Shown here piece by piece: positions 26,401-39,500 of a stretch of 64,000 nt of DNA. The notes beneath the pieces were generated by a model. That model made no database searches. It was given only the letters and a program-made list of their open reading frames with translations, and was not told the origin of the DNA. The stretch covers positions 13,387,278-13,451,277 of the forward strand of contig NC_054558.1 of NCBI RefSeq assembly GCF_017654505.1, written 5' to 3'. The DNA is from Polyodon spathula. Taxonomy: Eukaryota; Chordata; Actinopteri; Acipenseriformes; Polyodontidae. The translations under genes and the position numbers were made by a program. The stretch's first letter is position 1. Each line of letters begins with the position of its first letter.

Positions 26401-29400
26401 AGGGATGCACCACCAGAAGATCACCGAAGATGCATACAGGCCCTTTTTTGAAGCTTTTGCTGACTTCACAAGTCTGGGATATACCTGTGAATTACAGCCA
26501 CCCACTTTGAGCATTGATTTTAAAGCACTTTCCTTTTATTTATGCCTGGATAAGATGTGTTTTCTGTATTGTCATCTTGCAGTTATTCAGCCCTTCATTT
26601 GAAGCCAGTCATTTTCTAAGGCATTGGATAAGCAAGCCTGTACCTGCAGTGCAGTCGCTCTCAGAAGAACAGACATTGTTGAACTAGTGTTGTGGAAGGC
26701 ATAACTATTGGAAGGCATGACTATGGGGCAGGAGTTATAAAGGCTAATCTGACTTCAAAAGATAGGAACAGAACATTTCAGCGTTAAGTTTTAGAACAGT
26801 ACAAGCATAGTGGTACTAAAAATGCTAAATAACGTGTTGGAAAGAAACTAAACTTTTTAAAAATGCGCTAACTGTTTTGAATTAAAGAGAGGGATTATCC
26901 TATAATTTGGTTTAAAGGGTCATACAGTTTTGTAAATGTTTAAAACTACATTTTAGGCTATACCGTTTTCTGAAAGAGTGGCGTGAACAGCATTTGTTTT
27001 TCTTTTTGCAAATTCTATGTAGTGGAAAGTTAAACATTTTTGAAGTGGGTGCAGTAGTTTGCTTTTAAGTATAAAAAAAGAAAAAAAAAACACTCTGGGA
27101 GTTTGTGCTTCACACACAATAAAACTAATAATTTTCACGTCTGGAAGGTGAGAATTTAGTTTAATATATTGATTTTATAGGATTTGGCAACTAAAAATCT
27201 ACTGTAAAACCTGGAATATAAGAAATACTGTCTATTGCTGCATATCCGTACTTTTAGTTTGAGAGTAGAACTTCTACTGTACTGATTGCATGTCATTGGC
27301 GTGCTGAAACAAACTGATGTCCAAATAAGAAATAGTGAAGTTCATTATATGACAAGTGCAGTTATAAAATCAATCAATGCGATACAATGTCCAAATGTTG
27401 TTTATATGTAGGCTATTAAAAAGGGACTGTACTGTATATAAGGCAAGGTTTTCTTTAGGTAAGCAATTGTTGTTTGGAAAGCTAAAGTCAACCTTGTGGC
27501 TATTTCCTTGGTTGGAAGCAGGAGGAAGAAGCTTAGTTTGTTTGTTGTCAATTTGTGTTTCTGTGACAACTCGCAACCTGGGACTAATTGGAAGCACCTC
27601 TCAATGTTTCCAAGGAAACGGCTCTTGTGTCCAGGAAAAATGACAGCTGTCCGACTTCTGAGTATTTGAACAAAGATATCTGTGAAAATCTAAGAACGTT
27701 CAAAGGGAGCCGGGGGTTGCTGTGCATCTCTGAAGATTGCGCTACAGAGCCCGAGTACAGGAGGAGCGAGCCTCCCTCTCACTGCCCTCCTGACAGTCCT
27801 GGTTGTTGGCTGTAGCCATGCAGGGCAATAATGTGGGTAGTGGGCTGGCTGTCATCGAGTCAGAGGAACAATACGAACACCCCGTGCAGAGGGCATCCTA
27901 CAGCGCGGGCTTTGACCCTGTTGGTAGGTGTTCTATGCAGGATGAGATCAGGTGCTTTAGATCGCACATTGAAACAGTTACATGAATATTAAACCTTACT
28001 TAATAATCAAAATTGATTTAAAAGACTTTCAAAAAGGTTTCTTGGACATAAAGGGAAATAAGAACTTTGGCGTTGAACAAGACACTTGTTTGAAATATGT
28101 GGTCTAAGTTTCTTTCATTTTACTGTAAATGTAAAAGATGTAATGTATAAGGGGATACGGTAGACTCTTGCTTTGCCTGGTAGACCAAACTGAACTATAA
28201 TCTGAATCAAGCTAGCATAATGAAATACATGCTGTTAGCAACTGTATAACTGCAATTACAGCTATTTTAATTTATTTTTTTTAAATACCATCACAGAGAG
28301 TATCAGAATCAAAAGACAAATGGTAGGCGATGTAGGCCTACAAGGAGTTTCGTTGGGATTGTGCAGTTTAGCAGTAGTGTACTGGTGTGTACAGCAGATT
28401 TGGTGACGGTGCAGTGCATTTGTGTTTTTATTTATTTATTTTTTTAATGTATTTATTTTTTTGTTTGTAAATTCAGTGGCATCAAACATGTACCCTAAGT
28501 TTTATGTTTCTTAATCTTAAAAGTAGCTTGACAGGTTATTCAATTCGCAGAACAATAATATGTTAATTTTCTTCTTCAGTATTGGCCAAAAGTTGTTATT
28601 ATCTAAAAGCTATTGTACAGTACTGGAGCCGGGGTTAACTCCTTAATTGCTGTAACACTGTCCCTGTTTTCCTGTGTGGTGTGTGACCCCCAGTCTGCTT
28701 TGATTCTGCAGATGGAGGTGGTTATGATGCCGTTATTAACAATGCTCCAGTACCCACCCCTGGGGTACAGGACTCCAGGACCCAGTACGGGACCCTTCGG
28801 CAGAGCTGGGAGATGAACTACCAGGAGGCTGCTATATACCTGCAGGTGAGGCACTTCCAGTCTGCTCTCGAACAATGAAATAGTACCAGTCCAGTCAGGA
28901 ACTGTCATTAAACAGTGGAGGCAGTCAGGTACACTGCTGGCGAGCTTCTCCAGTGCAACTGAGTTGAAATCATTATGGAAAATGGAGTTGTTGTTTTGTG
29001 ATAGACTGCTGTACGAAAAGCTGAGAAACCCAAACTTTATTTACAAATTGTATCACAACATGGGCTCCTGAGGCAGAATTGTTTTAACATTCCCCCTTGC
29101 AGTATGTCTTGCACACTGTCACATGTCTGGCTAGGATGTGACTATAGATATAGCCATCACTTTACAGCTGATGTGAGAGTTTCACTTCTTTCTACGTTGT
29201 GCTTTGGAGATTAAAAATCAGGTCCTTTAAATCCTGTTTACACTCTACAATCCCATCCCTAAACCTCAACTCGGGGTGAAACTTTTACTAAAAAAAAAAA
29301 GGAACCACTTTGTGATTTGTACATAAATATTACACAGAGGGGTTTTAAGGTATAATAATGTACATACCATAGCTTCAGCTGCACAATTATAAAGGAAGCA

Positions 29401-32400
29401 GTTTATACTAGGAATGCAATATTCTGTTTATATAACAAGTACACTATATGGAGAAGAACATTTAAACCCAAATTAAACTGCTGAATTTGGTCAATTGCTT
29501 TCCTATGTTAAGGAAAGTCTGAAGAAATAACCATACGTCTGCTCTCTGATTTAAAAGGCTAGGATAGATTTTAGTACAGTAGACAACTCCAGGTCTGCCA
29601 GACAACAGTTCAACACCATGGATAATGTTTATCCATTATATGAAAGGTAAAACCAACCCCTGACTTATTGATTGGCACTTGCTGTTATCAGGAATATAAA
29701 ATGTAAATATAAAACTTTTGACTTTAGTTGAACAAACCAGAGAGATTGCGTCTGGCTTCACCTTTCTCTCCTGTGAGGATATCTGATAAAGCCTCTCTAT
29801 CCTTATAAAGGACATGGACAGTTTACTTTTTTTTTTTTCTAAGCGTGTGTATTTTACTTGGTTTATGACTTTTGGGGGAAAAAAGCTGAAAGTACAAAAT
29901 AACAAAGATTTGAGCTTTTATAGGATGATTAAACTTCCACTTTTGTAGCTGAGTTTACACTACATTTCTATTGCTAGTTAACTAGATTTGGCTATTGCTG
30001 CAAAAGAATCGTTTTTTTTTCAATGCACACAGTCACAAGCTCTACTATAATCATATACTGTCACCATTAAAGATTGGGAAATTGACCAAACGAAAATAAG
30101 AAAACATTGTGTCTGGCGGATAGTGTTATCCAAGCAAGCTCTCCACGACAAGTATGGTAAAGGCAAATGCAGAGAAAAATGATAGAATCCCAGAGCACTA
30201 AGACTTACTCAGGATGATTACAAAAGTCACACAGTGTGGGAATGTAAAAAAAAAAAAAAGTAAAATCAAAAATCAATTTAAATAGCATTTGAAGCTACTT
30301 CTATATAACTGCCCTGTCAGAGTGCTTGAAAAACTGAAAGAAGACACACTGTTAAATCTAGGAAACATACCTTAAAAACACTCCAAAAAGGGAAGATACA
30401 TTATTGTAGATACTTTTTATATATCATGCTACTCCGTCTTGCACAGAAACGTCTTCTGAAGTTCTGGACAAACAAAACTCATTAGCTGTGTTGTGTTCTG
30501 CTTTTCCCACAGGAAGGTGCGAACAATGACAAGTTTTTCACTCACCCCAGGAACCCCAAGGCGCTGGCCGCCTACCTGTTTGCTCACAACCACCTGTTCT
30601 ACATGATGGAGCTGGTGACAGGGCTGCTGCTGATGGTGCTGTCACTGTGCGAGGCCCCTGCAGTGCCCACACTGCGCCTCGACATCTACGTACGTACTAC
30701 ACTGCCGTCACAACAGTGTGGGTAGGAGGCAAGAGCCTACAAACAAAGTAGATCTAATCAGACACAAACATTCTAGGAGGAGCACGCTAGATCTAATACA
30801 GTGAGGTGGAAAGAAGTAAGGTATCCCTAGCAGCATTATTTTTTACCAAATGAATTCCTTCAAATATAAATTCAGTCCATGGGAAAATAGACTTAAGTTC
30901 TTGAATCGATACTTTTTTCTTTTTTTGAACATGTTAGCATTGCATACTTTTTCTATTGAAAGAGTCTTCATATCAGCAAGTTTATGGTTGTGCATATGTT
31001 TGAGGTGCAGTGGTGAGATTCAGGATTTATGACGGGTTGTTTTAATTCAGCTCTTACTAACAAACTACAGATATTGGAAGGTTGGCGGGGAAAAAAAAAA
31101 AAAAAAATGACAGGCGGTAATGGCTCTCTGGAGTTTCACTAAACTGGCCACTAATGGGTAACTTTCCTGAGTTGCACACTTGCAATTTGGCGCTGTAGGG
31201 TTTAATTTTAAATGTAAATGCGCTAGATTGAATTTGCTGATTTAACAATGTCTAAGGGATACCTTCGGCAAAGGAACTGATAGGTAAGTTCCTTGATTCT
31301 TTTAAGGTAGTTATCGCTGTTGTTGCAGATACATTTGATTCTAAGGACAAGGTTGTAAACATTTTTAGTTTAGATGTCCAGTTGTATAGAGATGCACATC
31401 TGTGGGTTTGCTATCTGTTTGAATTTAGTGTCAGTGAATGTTAATTAACATCATGAAATGGAATATGGGAGTCTTCAATGGTACGATTACATGTGAATTT
31501 AATAGTTGGGTGAAGGGTGTTAATTAATAAGTGGTTTTAAAGATTCCCTCCCTTTTTTCCGAATCACAAAAAGATAACGTGGAAAACAATGCATCCTTTT
31601 AGAATTGGAACTACACCTCAGAACTATCACTATTCTTAGAACATTCATCTGTAAGTCACTCTTAAACTTAAACTGCTGTAAAACAAAAATAGACCTCTAT
31701 AAAGTTTATTTTGAATATTATTAATATATTTAACCCCTGTTAGCTGTGCTGCCATTTCATCGGTATTAAAGAGGATATTTTCATTTGTAAAGAGTTACGG
31801 AACACCCTGCAATGTTTATTAGGAATGCATTACTTTACCTGTGCTGTGTCTCCATTGATTTATGTGTTTTCCACATAATCCTGATTGTTTTGTTATTTTT
31901 CAGATGGGGAATAAAACCCCCAAAAATCCATATTATGCTCCCTTCTGCAACAATGGTAATGTTCTGATTGAAATTAATGGCTTGTGGGACTAGCATTGTT
32001 ACTGGAGGGACTTTGAATGCACTTTGGTGCTTATGAAACAAATGCTCTATCTCCATGTGAACGCTCAAGGTTTTTTTTTTTTTTTCCCAGTTGATTCAAT
32101 AACATGTATAATTATGTTGAAAAATATATATAGTGCAGCAAAACGGACAACACAGCATATGGCAGTTAAGTACTGTAATGTGTTTCTTGTTCTGTAGCCC
32201 TTAATCTTATCCTTTGTTTGTGGGATTTAGTTTGTTTAGGTTTAGTGATGTTTCATTCTAAAACACCAAGTAGTAGCACTACTTTTAAAAAGATGCTGTC
32301 AAAACTACAAGTAAATCCATATATTGGGTATAATACCCGCTACAGCCACTGGGTGATCCAGAATCTAAAGGGTTATTGTTTTGGATGGTTTTGTGATTTG

Positions 32401-35400
32401 GACCACAGTCTACTAAGAAAACTTGAGACCAGCAAGCTTGTTTCATGAGTGATGTTGACTGTATGCACATCCCTTCCTTACTACCCTGATCTCTCTTTGT
32501 AGATCCACACCACACTCGAGCTGCTTGCGCTGGTGATGGTGGCATTTGAGCTGTGTATGAAACTGCGCTGGCTGGGCTTCCGGACCTTCATCAGACACAA
32601 GAGGACGATGGTCAAGGTATGTCAAGCACAATCCCTCTCCCCCAAATCAACAAGAGAGACCCAGTATGCTCTTTTCTAAATGTCCCTCCTGAGTGGGATT
32701 CTGCATGTCTCTTGTCACTGCACATGGAATTGCTTGTATCTCTGTTTCACAGATTACCTTTACCTCCTATTCGTAATGACCACATATTTCTCTCTTTCCT
32801 GTCTGTCTGTGTTATTCCTGCAGACCTGTGTGCTGCTGCTGCAGTTTGTGGAGGCGATCGTAGTGCTGGTCAGACAGTTGTCCCACATGCGTGTGACGCG
32901 AGCCCTGAGGCCCATCTTCCTGGTGGACTGTAGATACTGCGGCGCAGTCCGGAGGTAATCCAGCACAGGAGCCCTGCCTGCCCTCGCACAGTATAACATC
33001 CTTATTGTTTTCCTCCAGAGTATGTGAACGTTAGATAACAGTTGCTACAGGAAAATGCAGAAATATATTTAATAACTGTATTCAGTAAATGATTTGGAAA
33101 TTAATTGCAGTTGGAGCCATGTGGTTTCATAAAGTAGTACTAAAGCATATGTATGAAACAATAAATGGACACGATCGTTCGCAAAGCTCTCAGGTGGGTC
33201 ATAGAATTGTATGTCATACATGTTTGCTTATGGCTCATACAGATTATTAGAAGAAACACCACTCTAAACAGAAATTAAGTAGAAATTATGTTTATTGGTG
33301 TGCTGGGGAAAGATCTATAGACATACATCTAGACATGCACTTATCCAGCTGATGACACGTGCTGATGATCTTTACAAGTATCAAAATCTTGTGGTGTCTG
33401 GAAGCACCTATCTGTAACTTACATTTTTACGTCCTGTGCGTACGAGGGATGCAGAGCATGGCGATCTACTTGTACGTGGTACTAATGTCTCAATTTCTGT
33501 ATTTACTGCTGTTAGAGGTTGTTACTGATGGCTCTAATGCTGATGTTCGAGGTTGTTACTGATGGCTCGAATGCTGTATTTACTGCTGTTAGAGGTTGTT
33601 ACTGATGGCTTAAATGCTTTATTTACTGCTGTTAGAAGTTGTTACTGATGGCTCGAATGCTTTATTTACTGCTGTTAGAGGTTGTTACTGATGGCTCGAA
33701 TACTGTATTTACTGCTTAGGTTGTTACTGATGTCTTGAATGCTGTATTTACTGTTAGAGGTTGTTACTAATGGTTTGAATGCTGTATTTACTGCTGTTAG
33801 AGGTTGTTACTGATGGCTAGAATGCTTTATTTACTGCTGTTAGAGGTTGTTACTGATGGCTCGAATGCTTTATTTACTGCTGTTAGAGGTTGTTACTGAT
33901 GGCTTGTATGCTGTATGTACTGCTGTTGGAGGGACACAAGCCCCTGGTATACTTGCTCTCTCAGTTGAGTTTAGACCCCCCAACTCTCCTTTCACTATGC
34001 TGTTTTGTGTCAGTTTTACAATTCTGGTTTGCAGATAAGTTATTGGCTGTTCTTATGTTTTTAACACAGGAATCTGCGTCAGATTTTCCAGTCTCTTCCT
34101 CCTTTCATTGATATTCTGCTACTGTTGCTGTTTTTCATGGTAATATTTGCCATTTTAGGTGAGTAACATCCTGGAGTTTGATGGAGTAAGAAATAGTCCT
34201 TCCTTTTTTCTGATAGTAACCAATAATCATCTACAGTGGTTCTGGGCTGTGTTGTTTATACATGTTCTCTGTGTCATTCTTGGCCTGACTGTGCTTGAAA
34301 CAGACTTACTCGGTCCATGTACATCATGTAATAATATAGCCTTTCAACTATGCTGGCCATACCTAATCTTTCTATACATGAACATGTTTTCAAAGTTCAC
34401 ATTGTCAAGCAAGTTAAAGGAAGCTATAGAAGACATGCTAATAACTCAATGTTAGAGCACAGAACTCAAGGAAAGTGTAATACAATGATTTGAAGTCACA
34501 TTTCAAAAAGTGTAATCTTTAAAAACAAACATATTCTTTGCAGGATTCTGTTTGTTTTCTCAAAATCCATCAGACCCAGTAAGTATATTTTACATTTTCT
34601 TAATCAGACTTCTGGTTGCCAAATGTGTTGATTGAAATCTGGAGATTTGTCTGTCTCTTCGTATGTTCATTTTACATATATCTAGAGCACTTTCATAGTG
34701 AGTGTTCTTGCACTGGCTGTATGCCATGGTGATCATGATACTGGATAGCTCTAATTACAGTAATGTGTTTTACTGACCTACTTGTTATTCATGTAAGTTT
34801 GTTTGTAGTAAAATAATTCATACATGATGCCATCTGTTTGCAAAGGAACACACTTTTGTCAGTCCTTTCTTTATCTTGCTATTTGAATCCAAATACAAAT
34901 TTTAAACACTACTGTCTGTTCCAATTTCAGTATTTCAACACTTTGGAAAACAGCATTGTCAGTCTGTTTGTCCTCCTGACCACTGCAAAGTGAGTACACC
35001 CAGTTGTTTGTTAATCTGTAGACATGTGTGCATGGTAGCTCTTTGATCCTGCATGTTTGCTTCATCCACCGCCATGCTGGGCAAGATAAGTGAAGCTTCC
35101 TGGGGCCAGTATGTGGTTGTAGACATGTGGAGAGAAGATGGGGAACTTGGTTTTATGTACCATAAAAAGGAAGAAGGTAAAGTTAAAACTATTATCCAGA
35201 GTAGGCACCAGGGGATGTAAGCCTATTACTGCTGTAAAATCATTATTCTGTCATTTCCTTATCAATAAACATACATTGTACCTTTTAAATATTTAATGTA
35301 TAGTGTGTTACTTTACTATAAATACCAGAGATAGGATAGAGGGCCAGCTAGAGCTAGTGTCACGTCTACAATACCTGTGAGTTGTATAGTATTAGACACC

Positions 35401-36518
35401 GGGATCATTAGGTGTAATAATCCTTGTATAGTGACCTGCATCATATTGTGACTTCAGAATATTGTTACAGCTCTACTGCTACACTGACATCTCATATCTG
35501 AGTGCGCTTTTGAATGGCTTGAGTTGAATTTGTAACAGGAGTACTCTTCACTGGTAAAACTCATCTTTTGTTCTGCAGTTTTCCAGATGTGATGATGCCA
35601 GCCTATTCCAGGAATCCCTGGTCCTGTGTGTTCTTCATTGTGTATCTATCTATAGAACTCTACTTCATCATGAACCTAGTAAGTAAATATATCCACAGGT
35701 CAGTGCAGTCTTCATTGTAACCCTGGAGATTTTCATAACTTAAGTATTGCGATTTTTACTAAATGTATACGCTACGCTGTACATAAGTACTGTGCTGTGA
35801 TTAATGTACAAGGTGCTTCTAAAGACATCTGGGGACTAAACAGCAACAGTGGAGAAAAGTTCACAGCACTTCTGCAGTGCATTAATTAGCATGTTAGCTG
35901 TCTGAATCTGTACGTGTCATAGGGAAGCGGGACGGTCAAGGCTGGCTCGCGGCAGGAGTAGCAGAGGCAGAAGATTGCAGTTCAACGCTTCTCACACACA
36001 TTTATTATACAATTAAATAAACAAAATAAACTGTTAAAAAAACAAACAAAAAACAGCACACTGGCAAAGGCACTGACTCCTCTTATATACAGCTGGCTGT
36101 ACCCAAATTGGCAATCGGTTAACCAATTTGGGAATGGCCACATTCGACACATGTTTTTAGCAGGGATAGATACATTTGTACAGTACTATAGTATATATAG
36201 GAGATATCATCACTCCAAATTACTGTTGTCTGCAAGTACCAGAATCGGGGTTAGTGTGAGACTTTTTTTCTGACAGTGTCTGTAGTATAATATGTGTCCT
36301 TTTCATTGTTTTTGCTGGATGAGACATAAAACATAATTATTTGCCTTTTATAAATTAAAAGCAACTTGGAACACTCATGATGATGCATGTGTTCTTATTT
36401 ACCCACATGTTCCAAGTATAGACATCTGTAGTGTGTCATTGGCACTGACCTATTGTCTGTGTTTCTTCTTTTTTGCCTGATTTGATAGACTCTGTTAGCC
36501 TTATTGATCAAACCTTTG

Positions 36519-36578
<60 letters not shown>

Positions 36579-39500
36579 TCCAGCTCCTTGCTGTGGTATT
36601 CGACACCTTTAACGGAGTAGAAAAGATGAAATTTAAATCCCTACTTCTGCACAAGCGATCAGCAGTCGATCATGCCTTCAAGCTTCTGGTTAGCAAACAG
36701 GTAATGCAAAACCTGAAAAACACATTGAAAAGGGTATAATGCTATAATGGTTGAGTTTTACCATGAGCATTACTTCTAGTTTAAGGCTACCTCTCCTTCA
36801 TATAACCCAAGAGATAGCCAGCATCCTGTTTTTGACTGTGCTGTAAGTTTATCTTCAGAAAACTGGCTTACAAATAATTATATAACAATTTTTATTTTGC
36901 AAGACCTAGAATTTCTAAAATGGGTTTAGTTAATCACGTATAAGGGTTTTTACTTGCTATCAATACTTACGAAGTAGTCTTCTGAAATTGCTGGATCATG
37001 CATTTTGGTTTCCTTCTGCCTGTATATTTTAAACCAGCCTCTGTTTTAACTCAAACTGCTGCTTACGGGATTAAAACTTCCCATCAAGATCAAAACAAGA
37101 GCAGAAAGAGTTCAGACAGGGGTGGCCCTTCCACTGCTGGTCTTTGTTCCAACCCTGTTCTAAATTGTTTAATTGAACCAATTAAACCTCCATCCAGACC
37201 CTGAAGTATAATGATACCTGTTAAACCTTGCGTGGAATTGCCCTCCAGGACCGTGATTGGACATTCCTGACAAGACATCTAGTTTGTATACCACTGAAAG
37301 GGTTAAGATCTACTGGTTAATAATACCATCTGCTCCACTGATTGCAGTCTCCGAGCACTAGTTACATTAAAGACTCAATCCAATAATGCAAAGCTTTTTT
37401 TTTTTTTTTAGTATAAGGGAGGGGGTGCTTTGTTTTGCACTTTGCACATTAAAGGAAGTTGAGTAAAAACATAACTGTTTTTATGCACACAAGCTTTTTT
37501 TATTAAAGAAAATCCAAAATCCAAAATGAAATAACCATAGCAGCGTCCCTAAATAAAACAAAATAAAGTGCAATACTGAAATTAGAACAGAGTATTGTAT
37601 GCTGCACGTCTTCTTTCAGAGGCCCACTGGGGTTTCCTTCAAGCAGTTTGACGGGCTGATGAGGTTTTACCGGCCACAGATGAGTGCTAGAGACCGCTAC
37701 CTGACCTTCAAGGCACTCAACCGCTCCAGCACTCCAATACTCAGGTAACCCCACACACGGCACGCAACCACATAGTCTAAATGCATATGTAGGGCCCAAT
37801 ATAACAATATAATAAAAGCTGAATTCTTCATGTCATGGAAATTGTCATGCTTTTCTAACAATATTATTCATTAGGTTGAAAACGGTTCTATACCTAACAT
37901 ATTTAACTGATCAAATAAAACATGAATAGGGTTATTTGTTTTCTTTGTTTATTTTTGAGGACTGCATAAAATACTCCCACCCTTTGGAGTAGCCTGTCAG
38001 GTTAATTGTCGGGTTTCGCCACCTAATGCGATAACGGACCCATGTATCCAGGTAAACAGTTGGAAGCTAACAAGTTGGATGAAAACGTGTAAATTGAATG
38101 TAGTTGTTGAATTATGTATTTATGATTTTGCATGTATACAGCTGTAAGTATATCCTTTAACTGTGTGTTTTCAATCCTCTTTTCAGCTTGCAGGATTTTT
38201 ACAGCTTCTATGCAGTTACAGGCTTGAAATGGAAGGTATCTACTTTTTCGCCCTCAGCTTGCTTTTGGTATAGTATATGAGTTTGATTTCCATTAAATTC
38301 CTTAACCGTGTGATGTTTGTGCACTAATCCAGGCCAGAAGAAGTGGAGAGCACTGGTTTGATGACTTCCCACACACCACTTTTTTAATTTTCAAAGGTAA
38401 CATTTTACAATAATTGAGACAGCACAGGCAGCTAGCTTGAACTGTCCCTTTGTCCCCTCCTATAATCTGTACATTTGCCTGACCTGACACCCAAAACCCT
38501 GTTCTGTTTTTTTGTCTTTTTTTTACAATGTAACCTGTTTTTGATAAACCACTTTTTTCATTTAGTAATAACTTCATTTTTTAGTTTGTGTAATTGAGTC
38601 ATCTTTAGTTGTTGCACTTCATTAAAAGCAGCTAGAACTACGAATGGTGAATCAGCTGTCACGACTGCAGTTGAAGGGGAAAAAGACTTTCAACAGACCT
38701 CTTGTTTTCTACTGAAGTCAGTCCTGAGTCCTGTTGGGTTTCTTTAATACTGAGATTCAAACAGATCGGAGGCTAGGTGGAGCAGTGGGCTAGTTCACTC
38801 ATTCCCTATACCTGAAAGGCAGGGGGTGTTGATAGGACTGTGGTGCGCTCACTTGCTTGCAGGACCATGAGGCCAAACTATGATGGCGCCTGTCTTCACC
38901 AAGCCATTCCACAGATAGAACAAACAAATAAAAAAGACGGTATTACAGTTCAGGGCAAAAGTCAAATCCAGTTGACACTTTTTCATGGTATAGACGCCTG
39001 TGATGTGTGATGTGTTATGTGTGCAAGCTACAAGCGCTGCGCACCTTACAGTCTATAGGTTTTCTGGTTTGGATGTTAGTTTCTATGAAAGTTGGTGAGG
39101 CTTATGGCTTCATGATGCTAGAGGAATCAGACTGAAAAAAACAGACAGTTACATTTGTATACAAATGATTCCAGATAACCAACTGCTGACTAATAATAGA
39201 GCTATGCGTGTAATCGCCGGCAGCAGACACTGGTGTGATTTGCAGTTTGGGGAGATATGTTTTGTTTCTTTGATCAATCACAAAAGATGTCTGTCATTGT
39301 ACTCACTTTTTGATTCTCTCATTTTCTAGGCATTTATATTCTTGTGAAATCCAAAGCCTTCCAATATGCAATGTGTAAGTGCCCTTTTTGTTTGAACTGT
39401 AGGATTACTGATGTATGCCAGAAACACAGGCCAGTATACAAAACAGGTTTGTTTCTGTGCTACAGAGATGAAAAGAGGAACCCGTATACATAGTGAACTG

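Larger units (their letters stand above)
19962..27815 (+). other. TPCN1 intron 1 (7.9 kb)
   Basis: No gene recognised. It contains a (TA)n run (20338-20401), a poly(A) tract (20145-20165), two TA-flanked small DNA transposons (22358-22564 and 24145-24511), and two opposed copies of a dispersed repeat (about 22625-22735 and 24735-24895). The rest is AT-rich and featureless to my reading. Confidence 0.7.

Noticed and set aside
32285..32631. Antisense open frames over TPCN1 exon 5
   Set aside because: The plus strand encodes the conserved TPC1 S2-region exon in phase; the antisense frames lack any recognisable domain.
38765..38945. Possible further tRNA-like SINE head ('taggtggagcagtgggctagt')
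   Set aside because: Only a short A-box-like word; no B box, tail or target duplication could be shown.
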